Below, in pieces: positions 55,267-64,000 of a stretch of 64,000 bases of DNA. The stretch is from Pegoplata infirma. Taxonomy: Eukaryota; Arthropoda; Insecta; Diptera; Anthomyiidae. The notes beneath the pieces are model-generated. The model saw only the letters and a program-made list of their open reading frames with translations. It was not told the DNA's origin and did no database searches. The position numbers and the translations under genes were made by a program. Position 1 is the first letter of the stretch. The number at the start of each line of letters is the position of its first letter. The DNA lies in contig OY992540.1 in assembly GCA_963921195.1 (NCBI GenBank), forward strand, positions 174,191,896-174,255,895, written 5' to 3'.

Positions 55267-56175
55267 CACAGAAAAAAATAAAAATGAATTTCAATTACGA
55301 AATTCGTTGATTCAATTAAAAAATTAATTGATTTCGGACGTATCACGAAAATGCGCATATTAATTACTCATTTTGTTTGAAAACAGTTTTAAAACTTAAT
55401 TAAATTGTTAATTGAATCAATTAAAGTTTTAATTGAAAATAAAATGGAAAACCAATTAAAATTGTAATTAAATAAATATATAAAAAAAAATTAATATAAA
55501 ATTGAAAATCAATAATATAGATTTATTGATTCACATAAAATTTTTAATTGAAAAAAGACCAAAACTCAATTTAATTTTAAAAGTTGAACTTCAAAAAATG
55601 CCTAAAAATAAATAAACATAGAATGTTTTTGTTTTACATTATTAAGAAATTTATTTTCTTTATTAAATATAAACACTTGGTATAGTTTTGCATAGAAACA
55701 TTATAGTAGTATTTTAAAATATCAATAACTATTTAAAATTACATTTTTATTTTTAAATCTTGTTATTGCATGCATTTTTGTCGCCTTAGTAAAGTTGAAT
55801 CAAAAAAAAATTGTATTATATTTCAATGTGCAAAACACAACTGTACACATTTTATTATCAAAACAATTTATCCGCAACGACCGCTCGCCTTAAAGAAAAC
55901 AATAAAACTAAATTTTTTTGTTGCTTTCATGTATTCATTGGCTGCTACCACCAAAATATACAAAACAATAGTTCAAAAGTTTTTTTATTTTTTCATTTGC
56001 TACTAACACTAAAGCATATAAAACCGGTTTCGTTTGTTTATTTTATTTTTATTTTCAGTAAAGTTAAGAATTCAATTAAAACATTAATTGAATCAATTAA
56101 AATGTTTAATTGAAGTTAAATTTAATATCAAATCGATTTTTAATTAAAAAAAAAATCACGATATTATTTTCTGTG
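55267..56175. mobile_element. TA-target element in Helentron-like copy 4 (909 bp)
   Basis: Starts CACAGAAAAAAATAAAAAT and ends ..ATATTATTTTCTGTG, with TA at 55265-55266 and 56176-56177. The uninterrupted relatives at about 14380-14412 and 20925-20950 show the pre-insertion site. The arms carry tcaattaaaa/ttttaattga words (aattgattcaattaaaa type); the centre is unrelated AT-rich DNA. Frames of 78-100 codons here are chance. Confidence 0.87.
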
Positions 56176-56464
56176 TATCAGTAATCGATTCTAAGACATT
56201 CTAGCGATGTTCGTTCGTCCCTCTGAAGAGGACACGAAACAGTTCAAAATAAAAGAGCTAGACTTCCGAAGTTGGGCAAGAATATGTCTTATGGTCATAG
56301 GCTAACTAAGATCCGAAATGGGCAAAATAGAACTAAGAGGAAAAAGTTCCCTCTTGGAAAACTAAACCAACCTCAGAAAAATTACCTTTTTTCGCATGGT
56401 TTTTTGTACTTTTGTTAAGCAAATGCAACATTTTTATGTCAGTGGACCCCGCGGATAAAAAAAA

Positions 56465-56487
56465 TGTAATTAATTAATTAATTAATT
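56465..56487. repeat. (AATT)n-like microsatellite
   Basis: Five and a half tetranucleotide units of aatt in tandem, at the edge of Helentron-like copy 4. Confidence 0.85.
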
Positions 56488-56890
56488 GCAAGAATCATAA
56501 TAAATCCATTTGATAACATCTATCGCAAGGGGGAAAGTGTCCCCTAATGACTACACACCACTAAATCAAAAAGACGCACAAAATCTTTAGGGTTTCCTAT
56601 AACAAAAACCTGACTGGATGATGGATTTTCTATATTTTTAAAAATATAATATAATTGCATGATTGCAAAGAAAAAAGCCCTTGCAATCTTATGGATTTTC
56701 ATGTTATATATGGTTTGAATTGAGAAAGGTGTGAAAGAAAAATGTATTTTTCTAAAAATTTTAAGACGTCCTGGTTCGTTTTTTACTAGTTTCATATAAT
56801 CCAGTTATTATAATCATCAGAAAAACTTTTAATGTCAAATTTATTCAGTTAATAGTCAATTATATTCTATATGTGAAAATTATTAACAGA

Positions 56891-56992
56891 TCGCAGCCGC
56901 CAAGGATTGAACCCATGAATCTGTAATGTTTTTGCTATTAACTGCCTCTTAGGTACGATCACTCTAGACCGATACGCTAAGTTGGCTGTTAA
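56891..56992 (-). other. Degenerate tRNA-like sequence
   Basis: On the reverse strand it contains a B-box-like GGTTCAATCC in an atgggttcaatccttggcgg context and, upstream, an A-box-like GGTCTAGAGTGATC, spaced more widely than in a tRNA. Probably the head of another SINE or a tRNA pseudogene. The MITE at 57008 begins 16 bp beyond it. Confidence 0.4.
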
Positions 56993-57007
56993 GCAAGTAT
57001 CAACTAA

Positions 57008-57607
57008 CAAGGGAAGTCTCCCTAGTGTCACCCTCCGATCTTCATGAAATTTGGATATGTTGTTTAGAACGAAAATTAATTCGACACGTATTTTTTTTTA
57101 GCGGCCCAAACACATTTTTAGGGGGGGTCGATTTGTATGGGGGGAAATTGACCTTTTTCAGTTTTTTACGATTTACGCCTATTTAAACAAAATTAATATA
57201 GGCATGTGTGGTATCAGATTAAAGGTATTAAAAATACCTATCTTGTGGTGCTAACAACGGGCCAAAGAAGTTAATATTTTTCGACTTATTACCAAAAATG
57301 TCCTAAAATTTTGGTATTTTACTCTATACGACGAAAAGTTGTCCATGTTTGGACAAGTTCTTAGCACACGTAGATAGGTTTTCCAAAGACCTTTCATTTG
57401 GTATGTAGCATGACTAGATTTCTTTGCATAATATAGGAGATAAACGAAAAAAACTGAAAAATGGCATTGTCTTCCCCCCTCCTTTTTACCCCCTAAATAT
57501 GAATTTGGGCCGCTAAGAAAAAATACGTGTCCCTTTATTTTTTCTGATCTACAAAATAAAACCAATTCCATAAAGATCCGCGGGTGACACTAGGGAGACT
57601 TCCCTTG
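57008..57607. mobile_element. MITE with TAA duplication (600 bp)
   Basis: Ends CAAGGGAAGTCTCCCTAGTG and, inverted, the same word; pairing continues tgtcaccc, about 27 bp. TAA flanks both sides (57005-57007, 57608-57610). Full-length reference copy for the split element at 3173-4817. Its first ten bases are shared with the MITE at 22251-22838, so the two families may use one transposase. The 106-codon reverse frame (57251-57571) has no transposase motif. Confidence 0.9.
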
Positions 57608-57610
57608 TAA

Positions 57611-58072
57611 ATCATGTTTTTTCAATTCTTGTGTGGTTGTTGCTGTTGTTTTTTCGTACAGAAGAAGGTGAAATTGCATTATGGTGAATAAATTCAATTT
57701 TTTAGTAATCATCATTCGTCCTCCTCTCCTTCATCAACTCTGATCTAAGTACTTATTTTGCAACCTTGCCAGAACATGGTCTATGTTTTGTAGACACAAA
57801 TGTTAGGTGTTGCCACTTTCCAAAGATACTATTATTGCCACTTAGGCCGACTTAAAGTCTTTATTTTCAAATTTTTGTTTTTCTGTAAAGACAGTTGAAA
57901 AAGTAAATTATTAACAATAAAAATAAAAATAAAACTGAAAAAGTTAAAAATAAAATGAAAAAAATATAAAGACAGAAAAATATAAAAAAGGAAGTGCTAG
58001 AGAACGAGGAGGGGAAGTATCTATGTAATTGGCAGAAAATGAAGACTTCTAACTTTAGTTTTTCATATATGG
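57611..58072. other. No gene seen
   Basis: AT-rich, with aaaataaaaat/aaagttaaaaata local repeats near 57895-57975. Confidence 0.4.
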
Positions 58073-58080
58073 TATATAGG

Positions 58081-58678
58081 TAGGCTGACCATTCGTACTG
58101 ATTTTATCAGTACATGTACTGATTTTTGATCACGTGTACTGATCAAAAAGCGTTGTACTGATTTGTACTCATTTTTTGAAATATGTACTGATTGTACTGA
58201 TTTTTAAACATTTCAATATAAAAAATAATTTTAATCAAAAATTCTATAGAAAATCTTAAATTTCCATAAAAAAAAGTCGTCAGAGTAGTTAACTTAAGTC
58301 TGACAATGAGATAATTTCAAATGAATTAATCCTATTGGAACCTCTCGATTCACGAAAAGTTCACGGAATGATCGATTTTCTACATTTTTAGAAAAATAAT
58401 GTAATTGCATAAGTCCAAAGGAAAAAATTCGTCAGAATCTGCGGAATATTCTTATTCTCAAAATAATTTTTTGCACTAAAACGATCGAAAAGTCAACTTA
58501 TTTTTTTGCAAACTAACGCCAACAGTTCATGGCAGTTGTTTTCAAACAGTTGTTTTTACTGAAATACTAATTGACACCAAGTTTGTTAGTTTTACCGATA
58601 ACCGAAAGTTATTTCTAGAAAAAAAATCATAAAAACTTGGGCGTACTGATTTGAGTTCAGAAAAAAATGGTCACCCTA
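58081..58678. mobile_element. hAT-like MITE with perfect 8-bp duplication (598 bp)
   Basis: Ends TAGGCTGACCAT and, inverted, TAGGGTGACCAT. A perfect duplication TATATAGG flanks it (58073-58080, 58679-58686). The left subterminal 130 bp holds about eight copies of tgtactgattt; one inverted relative (aatcagtacgcc) lies at the right end. No transposase. Confidence 0.9.
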
Positions 58679-58770
58679 TATATAGGTATTAATCTAAATG
58701 TGTTTATTTTTGGTATTTAATTTTAATTACATTTGTTGTAATTAGATGTAGTGCAAAAATTAGGGAAGAA

Positions 58771-58853
58771 GTACATCCAAGGCTTTGATTTTTTAATGTA
58801 TAGCGAAAACCAAAGCCAACAAGCAATATTTAAAGCCAAAGCCTTGGATGTAC
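58771..58853. repeat. Hairpin
   Basis: gtacatccaaggctttg pairs with caaagccttggatgtac, and an internal aaccaaagcc repeats the arm. ttagatgta occurs on both outer sides (about 58742 and 58870), possibly a target duplication. Confidence 0.7.
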
Positions 58854-60203
58854 AATGTAATTCTACCCTTAGATGTACAATTAGAGTAGTGTTAATTTTT
58901 TTGCTGTGTTATTAAAAAATATTGTAAAAATAATTTAAAAATAAAAAAAAAAAACTATAACAAAAATATGTATTATTTTATTTTAAATTTCGTGGTTTAT
59001 AGGTAAGTAAAAAGCTGCAAAAGAAAAAAAAATGTCCCATATTTAAATTAATATTGGTCAACTTTAAATTAAAATTTGTTGCATATTTAAATTTAGCATG
59101 GCCAATTTTAAAACAATAGTGTTACATCTTAATTTTAAAATGTTGTCTACTAATCGTGGCATGTTAAAAACAACTAGAAACATGTTTAAATTAAATAAAA
59201 ACAAACTTTGTTCTATTTCGTCACTGTTTTATATTTTATTTAAAGTTGTTTCTGTTTGATTTTAAAATTTTTTTTAGTGCATTTCTTCTTTCATTAGGCT
59301 AGCCCAGTGATTTTTTTTCACTGGATTTTGGGGAAATTCTTTTTTTTTTACTTTTTTAGCTTTTACTTATTTTTTTTTTACACAACATTCAAAATTATGA
59401 CAAAATATAAATGTTTCCATTATTTAAAAAAACTATTGTAATTTTTTGCCATCAAATTTAGTATTGGCTAGTTTTTGGAGTAAAATCTCCCAAAATACAT
59501 AGAAAATGTGAGATACTATGTCAACAGCGATCGTTAGATAGTTCTTAAAAACTTATTTTCTTCATAACTCATAGTTATCTAAAAAAGTAGAAAATGTTTT
59601 TCGATCCAGTCTAATATGTACATATGTATGTATATGGAATCCAAGAATTGACATCTTTAATGCCTAACACTTATGTCGATTCGGTCTAAATAACCACAAT
59701 TTTCTTGTTGATGGTTAAGCCCATTTCACGCATTAAAACTGCAGAGAACTTTCGTTGCTGTTTATTCATCTAGCGCCACTGACCGGAACATTTGTAAGTC
59801 TTTTAAAATCGAATTAGTAGAGTTAAATGTGCACGACATAAGTAAGAAAATCATTTGTTTATTTAAACTTTTAAATTGTGATTATATATTTTCTAAGTTT
59901 AAAAAATATAGTAGTATGTATTTACATTTCCGTATACCATCGAAAAAAAACAAAAAAACTTTAAAAATGCAATAAGCGTTATAAGTTGATGATTTTATTG
60001 GGCAGAGGAAAATCGTCTTCCCGGACCTTTCCGGTTAAACTTATTATTAAATATTTTTTATTTTTTTTTTAATTTTGCAAGTATTTCAGCATTCAGTATG
60101 TAATAAATAACTTAATATAGGTATTAAATTTGAAGGAGATCGCTACAGTAAATTTCGATAAAAATAATTTAAAATCAGAAAATATCAATTAAAATTTTAA
60201 ATA
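58854..60203. other. No recognised gene
   Basis: AT-rich DNA with long T runs. The word ggaacatttgtaagtctttt near 59785 recurs at 60535 within the Tc1-like relic. Confidence 0.4.
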
Positions 60204-60745
60204 CAGCTCCAGTAAAAAGTATTCGTCGATTTATTTTTTTTTATAAATGCTATATTTTTGCCATGAATCTGCAATTTTTATTTTATTTTTTTTGACATAC
60301 ATAATGTTTATTACGTCTTCTATCCAAATCCCAACAAAAATAACAAAGAATACATAAAATGAATGCAACATAATTAATAAAAAAAAATTACATAAAATAA
60401 AAACAAAAAAGTATTCGTCTGTTTTCAGGAACTGCAATTATCACTCTGCGATTTGAACTTTGAAACGTTTTTTGGACCAACACTATTCTTTACTACAGCT
60501 GTCAAACATCTAGGTATGGAATTGACGTAATTGAGGAACATTTGTAAGTCTTTTATTTTCTGTATAATTTTACCAAATTTTCATTTTAATGCATTTCTTA
60601 AGTTTTTCTTGTCAGAAATGTGCTTTTTTAATGAATTGGTCGAGATCCTCTGGACTTCGGAAAGGGTCTTTTCCACTTTGAAACATTGTATAAAAACTAT
60701 AACTCCGTATAAAGAGCCACATGCTTTGGGTTGTTATCGTGAGTA
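60204..60745 (-). pseudogene. Tc1-like transposase relic with one terminal repeat
   Basis: Reverse strand from 60741: HDNNPKHVALYTEL, the signature of the Tc1/mariner DDE transposase (families usually read QxDNDPKHT). After a frameshift, DPFRSPEDLDQFIKKAH takes the place of the family's WPxQSPDLNPIExLW. No further catalytic domain is left. Left of it, TACAGCTCC and AAAAAGTATTCGTC (60214) form a plausible terminal repeat with TA at 60202-60203. The same 14-mer recurs at 60406, giving the inner-and-outer direct-repeat layout (IR/DR) of some Tc1 elements. The other end and most of the transposase are missing. Confidence 0.65.
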
Positions 60746-61639
60746 AATATATAATTGCTTGGTAAGCGCTTTGTTTTTAAACTATTTTGGAGGTAAGCAT
60801 TGATGATGTAAATGTAGACCTTTTAGTCCATAATACATTCAACAATTTTTTTTTGCCACACCCCGTTCGTCTTTATACACCCCCTAACTAGATGGGAACT
60901 TCAGCATTTTTAACAGAGCATGTTAGGGTATTCTCTTGCGTTTCCGTTTACGACTTTCGCCACACTTAAACCTTTCCTTTTCCTTTTAAATAAGTTAAAT
61001 ATACTGTCATTGGTAGCTTAATAAATCGCTTTGGCCTATTGTGCATAATATACACATGTACTATATTTTACATTGCGCAGCGTAGCATCATGCATTAAAT
61101 CAATTTTATTGATTAATGAGCAATAATTAGAGTTTGTGGCATTGAACATCATATTTCTTCAGTATAAAACCGAGAGACTAGAAAATTTATGACGCCGTAA
61201 TAATGTGGCCATTGCAAAGTGCATGACGTGCTAAGGCATTAAACAGGTTGAAGTTGTTATAACAATAAATGAATGGATCATTCATTCATCTATCCATCCA
61301 TCGCATTAGATAGTGCGCGAGTAGTGAGTAAAATTTCTTTAATTTGTTTTAACAAAACACGATTATTTCATAAGGATTTATTCTATTGCAGGTGTTGGTA
61401 CACTTTGTGGCAAAATAGTAGGTGAATATATATATATTAATGCTGATCATATAACCTAAAATCCCACCTGTGAGATGTTTAATTCCTTTTCGATTGGAAA
61501 ATTTTCAAACTTTAATTCACTACAATACATTATACAAGAAAAAGATTTTTAAATTATTGTAAATATTTTGCTTTTTAAATAAAAGATTTTACCTTTTTTA
61601 TAAAAACTCGTGAGTTTTAGCTAATTTCGTCAACGCAGG
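60746..61639. other. No recognised gene
   Basis: Mixed AT-rich sequence, slightly GC-richer at 60860-61000. tccatccatc/attcattcat words near 61270-61310. No coding frame with known motifs. Confidence 0.4.
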
Positions 61640-62279
61640 TTGGTATCAAGGGCGAGTAAGACTCGTTGCTTTTGGGAACGAAAGATCAGCAGACATTTTT
61701 AAGGTTGCAATTAGCCTAGTGGGAGAGTTATGGCCTTGAGCCAAACTGAAAGTCGTGGAAAAACATGATATTCCTTCGCAGCCCAGAGCTCATGCCTGAA
61801 TTCCGATGGCTACAAGTGCCACTAAAGTCATTCTGAAAATGATAAAGGTCTGCAAACCTGACCTTCCAACTCAGAATTGGCAAATTGCCAATTGGTTGAT
61901 ATGAAGGAAGTTCGTTGTCAAGTAGTGGTCTTGGTTAATGAGGAATCACTTCTGCTTTTACCCAGGAATGGCATTTTTAGATTTGGCTTTGGCCAAATCC
62001 AGTGGCAGAGTCGACTGGAGAGGAGAATCCGGAAGAGGTTGATATAAAGGCGACCGATCCTAGGCTGATGGGAGATGCATTTGGCATTTTTTAAACCGAA
62101 TCTGGTAACGAATGCGACCTAAGAATCCGAAACCGAATCTGGAGAAGAATTCGAAAAACAAGATATTGCGGTTCCGTTAAATAAATCTCCATCACTGTAA
62201 GGCAGACTCAGTTGCGCTCATGCTGCGACAGACGACAGGAGCAGTTGACTTGGTTTTTATCCAAGAGCCCTGGACTGTG

Positions 62280-62487
62280 ATCACGTAAAACAATAGTTGA
62301 TTATCTTCGATTTTTTGAGTTTTGGTTCTTTTAAACTAAAAGAAATGTTTCCAATTTTTTTAATGTTGTTGGATTAGACAACAATTTTTTAATAATATAA
62401 TAAAGAAAAACTTTTTAATTTCCCTACAAAACGATATATATTTTTTGATGTCGTTTATCCATTGTCAACGTTTTTGTTTTACGTGAT
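62280..62487. mobile_element. Small inverted-repeat insert in the endonuclease
   Basis: ATCACGTAAAACAA at 62280 is matched by its inverse at 62474-62487; the pairing continues weakly (gttgatta against ..gtcaac). It separates the endonuclease start QEPWTV from downstream endonuclease sequence. No unambiguous target duplication. Confidence 0.65.
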
Positions 62488-63031
62488 TTGCACCCTGGGT
62501 TCGGGGTGGTATGGTTTGCGGATTAAGGACCCCTGGGTTTAAGTTAATGGTTTTCAAGGATGAGCTTAATGGGAAGTCAATTTGGCTCGCCTCTGCGTAT
62601 TTTACTAATCCGGGGCCAATAACCCCGGAGAAGGTGAGCGGTCTGATTCGGGAGTTGGAATTTAGGGGACACCAGTTAGTAGTGTGCTGTGATGATTATG
62701 CACATCATTCGATATGTGGAAGTACAGACACAAACGATATAGTCACATTTGGAGTATTTGTTAAGCACTTACCTGTATATTTGTATCAGGGGTAGTGAAC
62801 TAACTTTCGTCACAAGTAGGTTCTTAATGTAACACTTGTATCAGATGTCTGATAGAATTGATGACTGGAGAGTTTTGTAAGAAGATTATTTCTCAAAACA
62901 TAGCTTAAGTGAGTTTTAACTCAAGGGTTGAACCCGGTTGAAGCTGGGAGACTTTTTCTGGGCTTTTGGATGAAGTATCCTTATCTGAACCGCATAGTGT
63001 GGTGGAAATTGACTGTATAGTTGACCATATA

Positions 63032-63206
63032 TATTGGGGGCCCGATGGTCTAGATGGTAGCGTGCTAGCCTCTGAAACTAGGGGTCGTGGGTTCGATTCC
63101 CAACAGAGCCCTTGGTTTTTTGGCTACAACGAGACGACGGCCATTGTTACCAGTTCTTGCTTAGGTTGATAAAATACTTGATCATAGGATCAAAATTATT
63201 ATTATT
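63032..63206 (+). mobile_element. tRNA-derived SINE, copy 2, inside the LOA relic
   Basis: tRNA-like head 63036-63111 with A-box TGGTCTAGATGG and B box GGTTCGATTCC. The anticodon-arm-like ctagc-ctctgaa-actag would place CTG (Gln) in the loop. The body is ggctacaacgagacgacggc, cattgttaccagttcttgc, tgatcataggatcaaaa, and it ends in an (ATT)n tail. 12-bp flanks GTTGACCATATA (63020-63031) and GTTTACCATATA (63207-63218) differ at one base. The best-preserved member of the family in the window. Confidence 0.92.
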
Positions 63207-64000
63207 GTTTACCATATAACAAATGTTTGTAGTAGGTCCCTGGATGCATCTTGCCCTTCTGCAAAGCCTAGGGGCAAAAAATGGTCTTACTAAAAAGTTC
63301 TTTAATAAGACTAAATCTTCAATAGCTGACGAGGACTGGTCTGCATATAGGCTACAACCAGACTGCGAAAAGTTTTGGCTTCTTAACCTTACACCCTGGG
63401 ATACCTTAAGGATTCTAATGGTTTGTGGTCTACCTCTAGTGTGTTGTCGCTGGATCTCCTTCTAAACACGCTTTTCCGGAAAATTATATGACACATTTTC
63501 AGCCTTTGAAACGTTCTGACGCCCAAGCATCTGAAAATGCTTCGGAAATACTAAATATGCCAACATTAATTTGGGCGATTAAAAGCTTCAGGCCTTATAA
63601 ATCCCCTAGACCTGATAGTATAATCCCGGCTGATATGCAGCATGTGTCGGACTATACAGCCCCTTGGCTGTATAGATCAAAGGAAACCGCTCTTCGTGAA
63701 CTTGTTGTTACCATCGAAAGATCGCTTTTGGTAAAGGAGTACACTATGGTGGCCTTTCTTGTTATAGAGGGGGCTTTTAATAATGTCATCCTAGACTCAA
63801 AAATGCCACAATTTATAGTCTGGGAGTGAATCATGGGATCGTTTTCATGATGAAAAATCTGACGTCTAAATTGGAAGCGTCTATCATATATCGATCTGTC
63901 AATAGGGGCAAACCACACGAATGAGTTCTTTCGCCACATCTCTGGAACCTGGCACTGAATTCAATACTTCTCTGTCTAGAAGCACGTTGTTGTCGTGTTG

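Larger units (their letters stand above)
55136..56562 (+). mobile_element. Helentron-like repeat, copy 4, split by a TA element
   Basis: TATACCCTCTAACC start, cactttgtcattccgtgtgt, cgaaatatcggtctaggacc, then the TA element (55267-56175), then gattctaagacattctagcg, aaaataaaagagctagactt, gaaaactaaaccaacctc. It follows copy 1 (14299-14776) closely, but the 3' hairpin is missing; the end is given approximately. A short palindrome (ccaccataccgtgcacagta..) near 55170 is an internal duplication. Confidence 0.65.
61640..64000 (+). pseudogene. LOA-type LINE relic: ORF1 end, EN, RT start
   Basis: Forward strand, running off the window. ORF1 C-terminal remnant near 61795-61900 (ATKVILKMIKVCKPDLPTQN), endonuclease start near 62210-62280 (TTGAVDLVFIQEPWTV), an inserted hairpin (62280-62487), then the endonuclease NGKSIWLASAYFTNPGP and QLVVCCDDYAHHSICGSTD (family GCDANAHHxxWGSTD), a decayed SDH region near 62890, a SINE (63032-63206), the linker SLDLLLNTLF, RT start AIKSFRPYKSPRPDSIIPAD, and VAFLVIEGAFNNV near 63750, where the motif A Asp (FLDIEGAF) is Val. 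Multiple stops. It retains 5' regions that the other two LOA relics lack. Confidence 0.85.

Noticed and set aside
58854..60203. Short shared word near 59785 and 60535 as a target duplication
   Set aside because: About 20 bp in common but 750 bp apart, and the intervening DNA does not behave as one element with matching ends.
63036..63111. Functional tRNA-Gln gene
   Set aside because: It is the head of a SINE with body, tail and target duplication, and its acceptor stem is poorly paired.

Overview
This window looks like AT-rich intergenic or intronic DNA from an insect, most probably a fly (Diptera). The support is the density of Jockey/LOA-type non-LTR retrotransposon relics, short cut-and-paste transposons (MITEs), Helitron ends of the A|TC...CTAG|T type and tRNA-derived SINEs. 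The species cannot be named from sequence alone. No intact host gene was found. Nearly every long open frame is a transposon relic, a by-product of a palindrome or tandem repeat, or chance.

Layout. 1-1785: a 513-bp tandem satellite, about 3.5 near-identical copies, open at the left window edge. 2.9-9.5 kb: a stack of nested inverted-repeat transposons. 9.5-12.0 kb: a dead LOA-type LINE. 12.8-16.8 kb: a 4-kb composite bounded by near-perfect 36-bp inverted repeats, holding an hAT-type element, a Helentron-like repeat and a ~175-bp tandem array. 17.1-18.9 kb: a reverse-strand non-autonomous Helitron. 20-26.7 kb: Helentron-like repeat, a foldback with two tRNA-like sequences, a LINE split by a MITE, small tandem arrays and a long palindrome. 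27-33.7 kb: hAT-like MITEs, a 240-bp module array with a palindrome, and two Helitron-like elements. 34.4-36.7 kb: LINE relics and a SINE. 38-41.5 kb: Helentron-like repeat, a minisatellite and a TA-target transposon. 43.2-50.3 kb: several LINE relics cut by three DNA transposons. 50.8-53.5 kb: a 2.7-kb TA-target element. 55.1-58.7 kb: more nested elements. 60.2-60.7 kb: a Tc1-like transposase relic. 61.6-64 kb: an LOA-type LINE, split by a SINE and running off the window.

How the parts fit. The window can be read as stratigraphy. Old LINEs and Helentron-like repeats are the substrate. Younger DNA transposons and SINEs landed in them, leaving target-site duplications of three classes: TA (Tc1/mariner-like), TTA/TAA (PIF/Harbinger-like) and 8 bp (hAT-like). 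Several boundaries can be checked inside the window, because removing the insert plus one duplication restores a reading frame or reproduces an uninterrupted relative elsewhere in the window. No autonomous transposase, intact reverse transcriptase or Rep/helicase was found, so the mobile DNA here appears dead or dependent on proteins made elsewhere.
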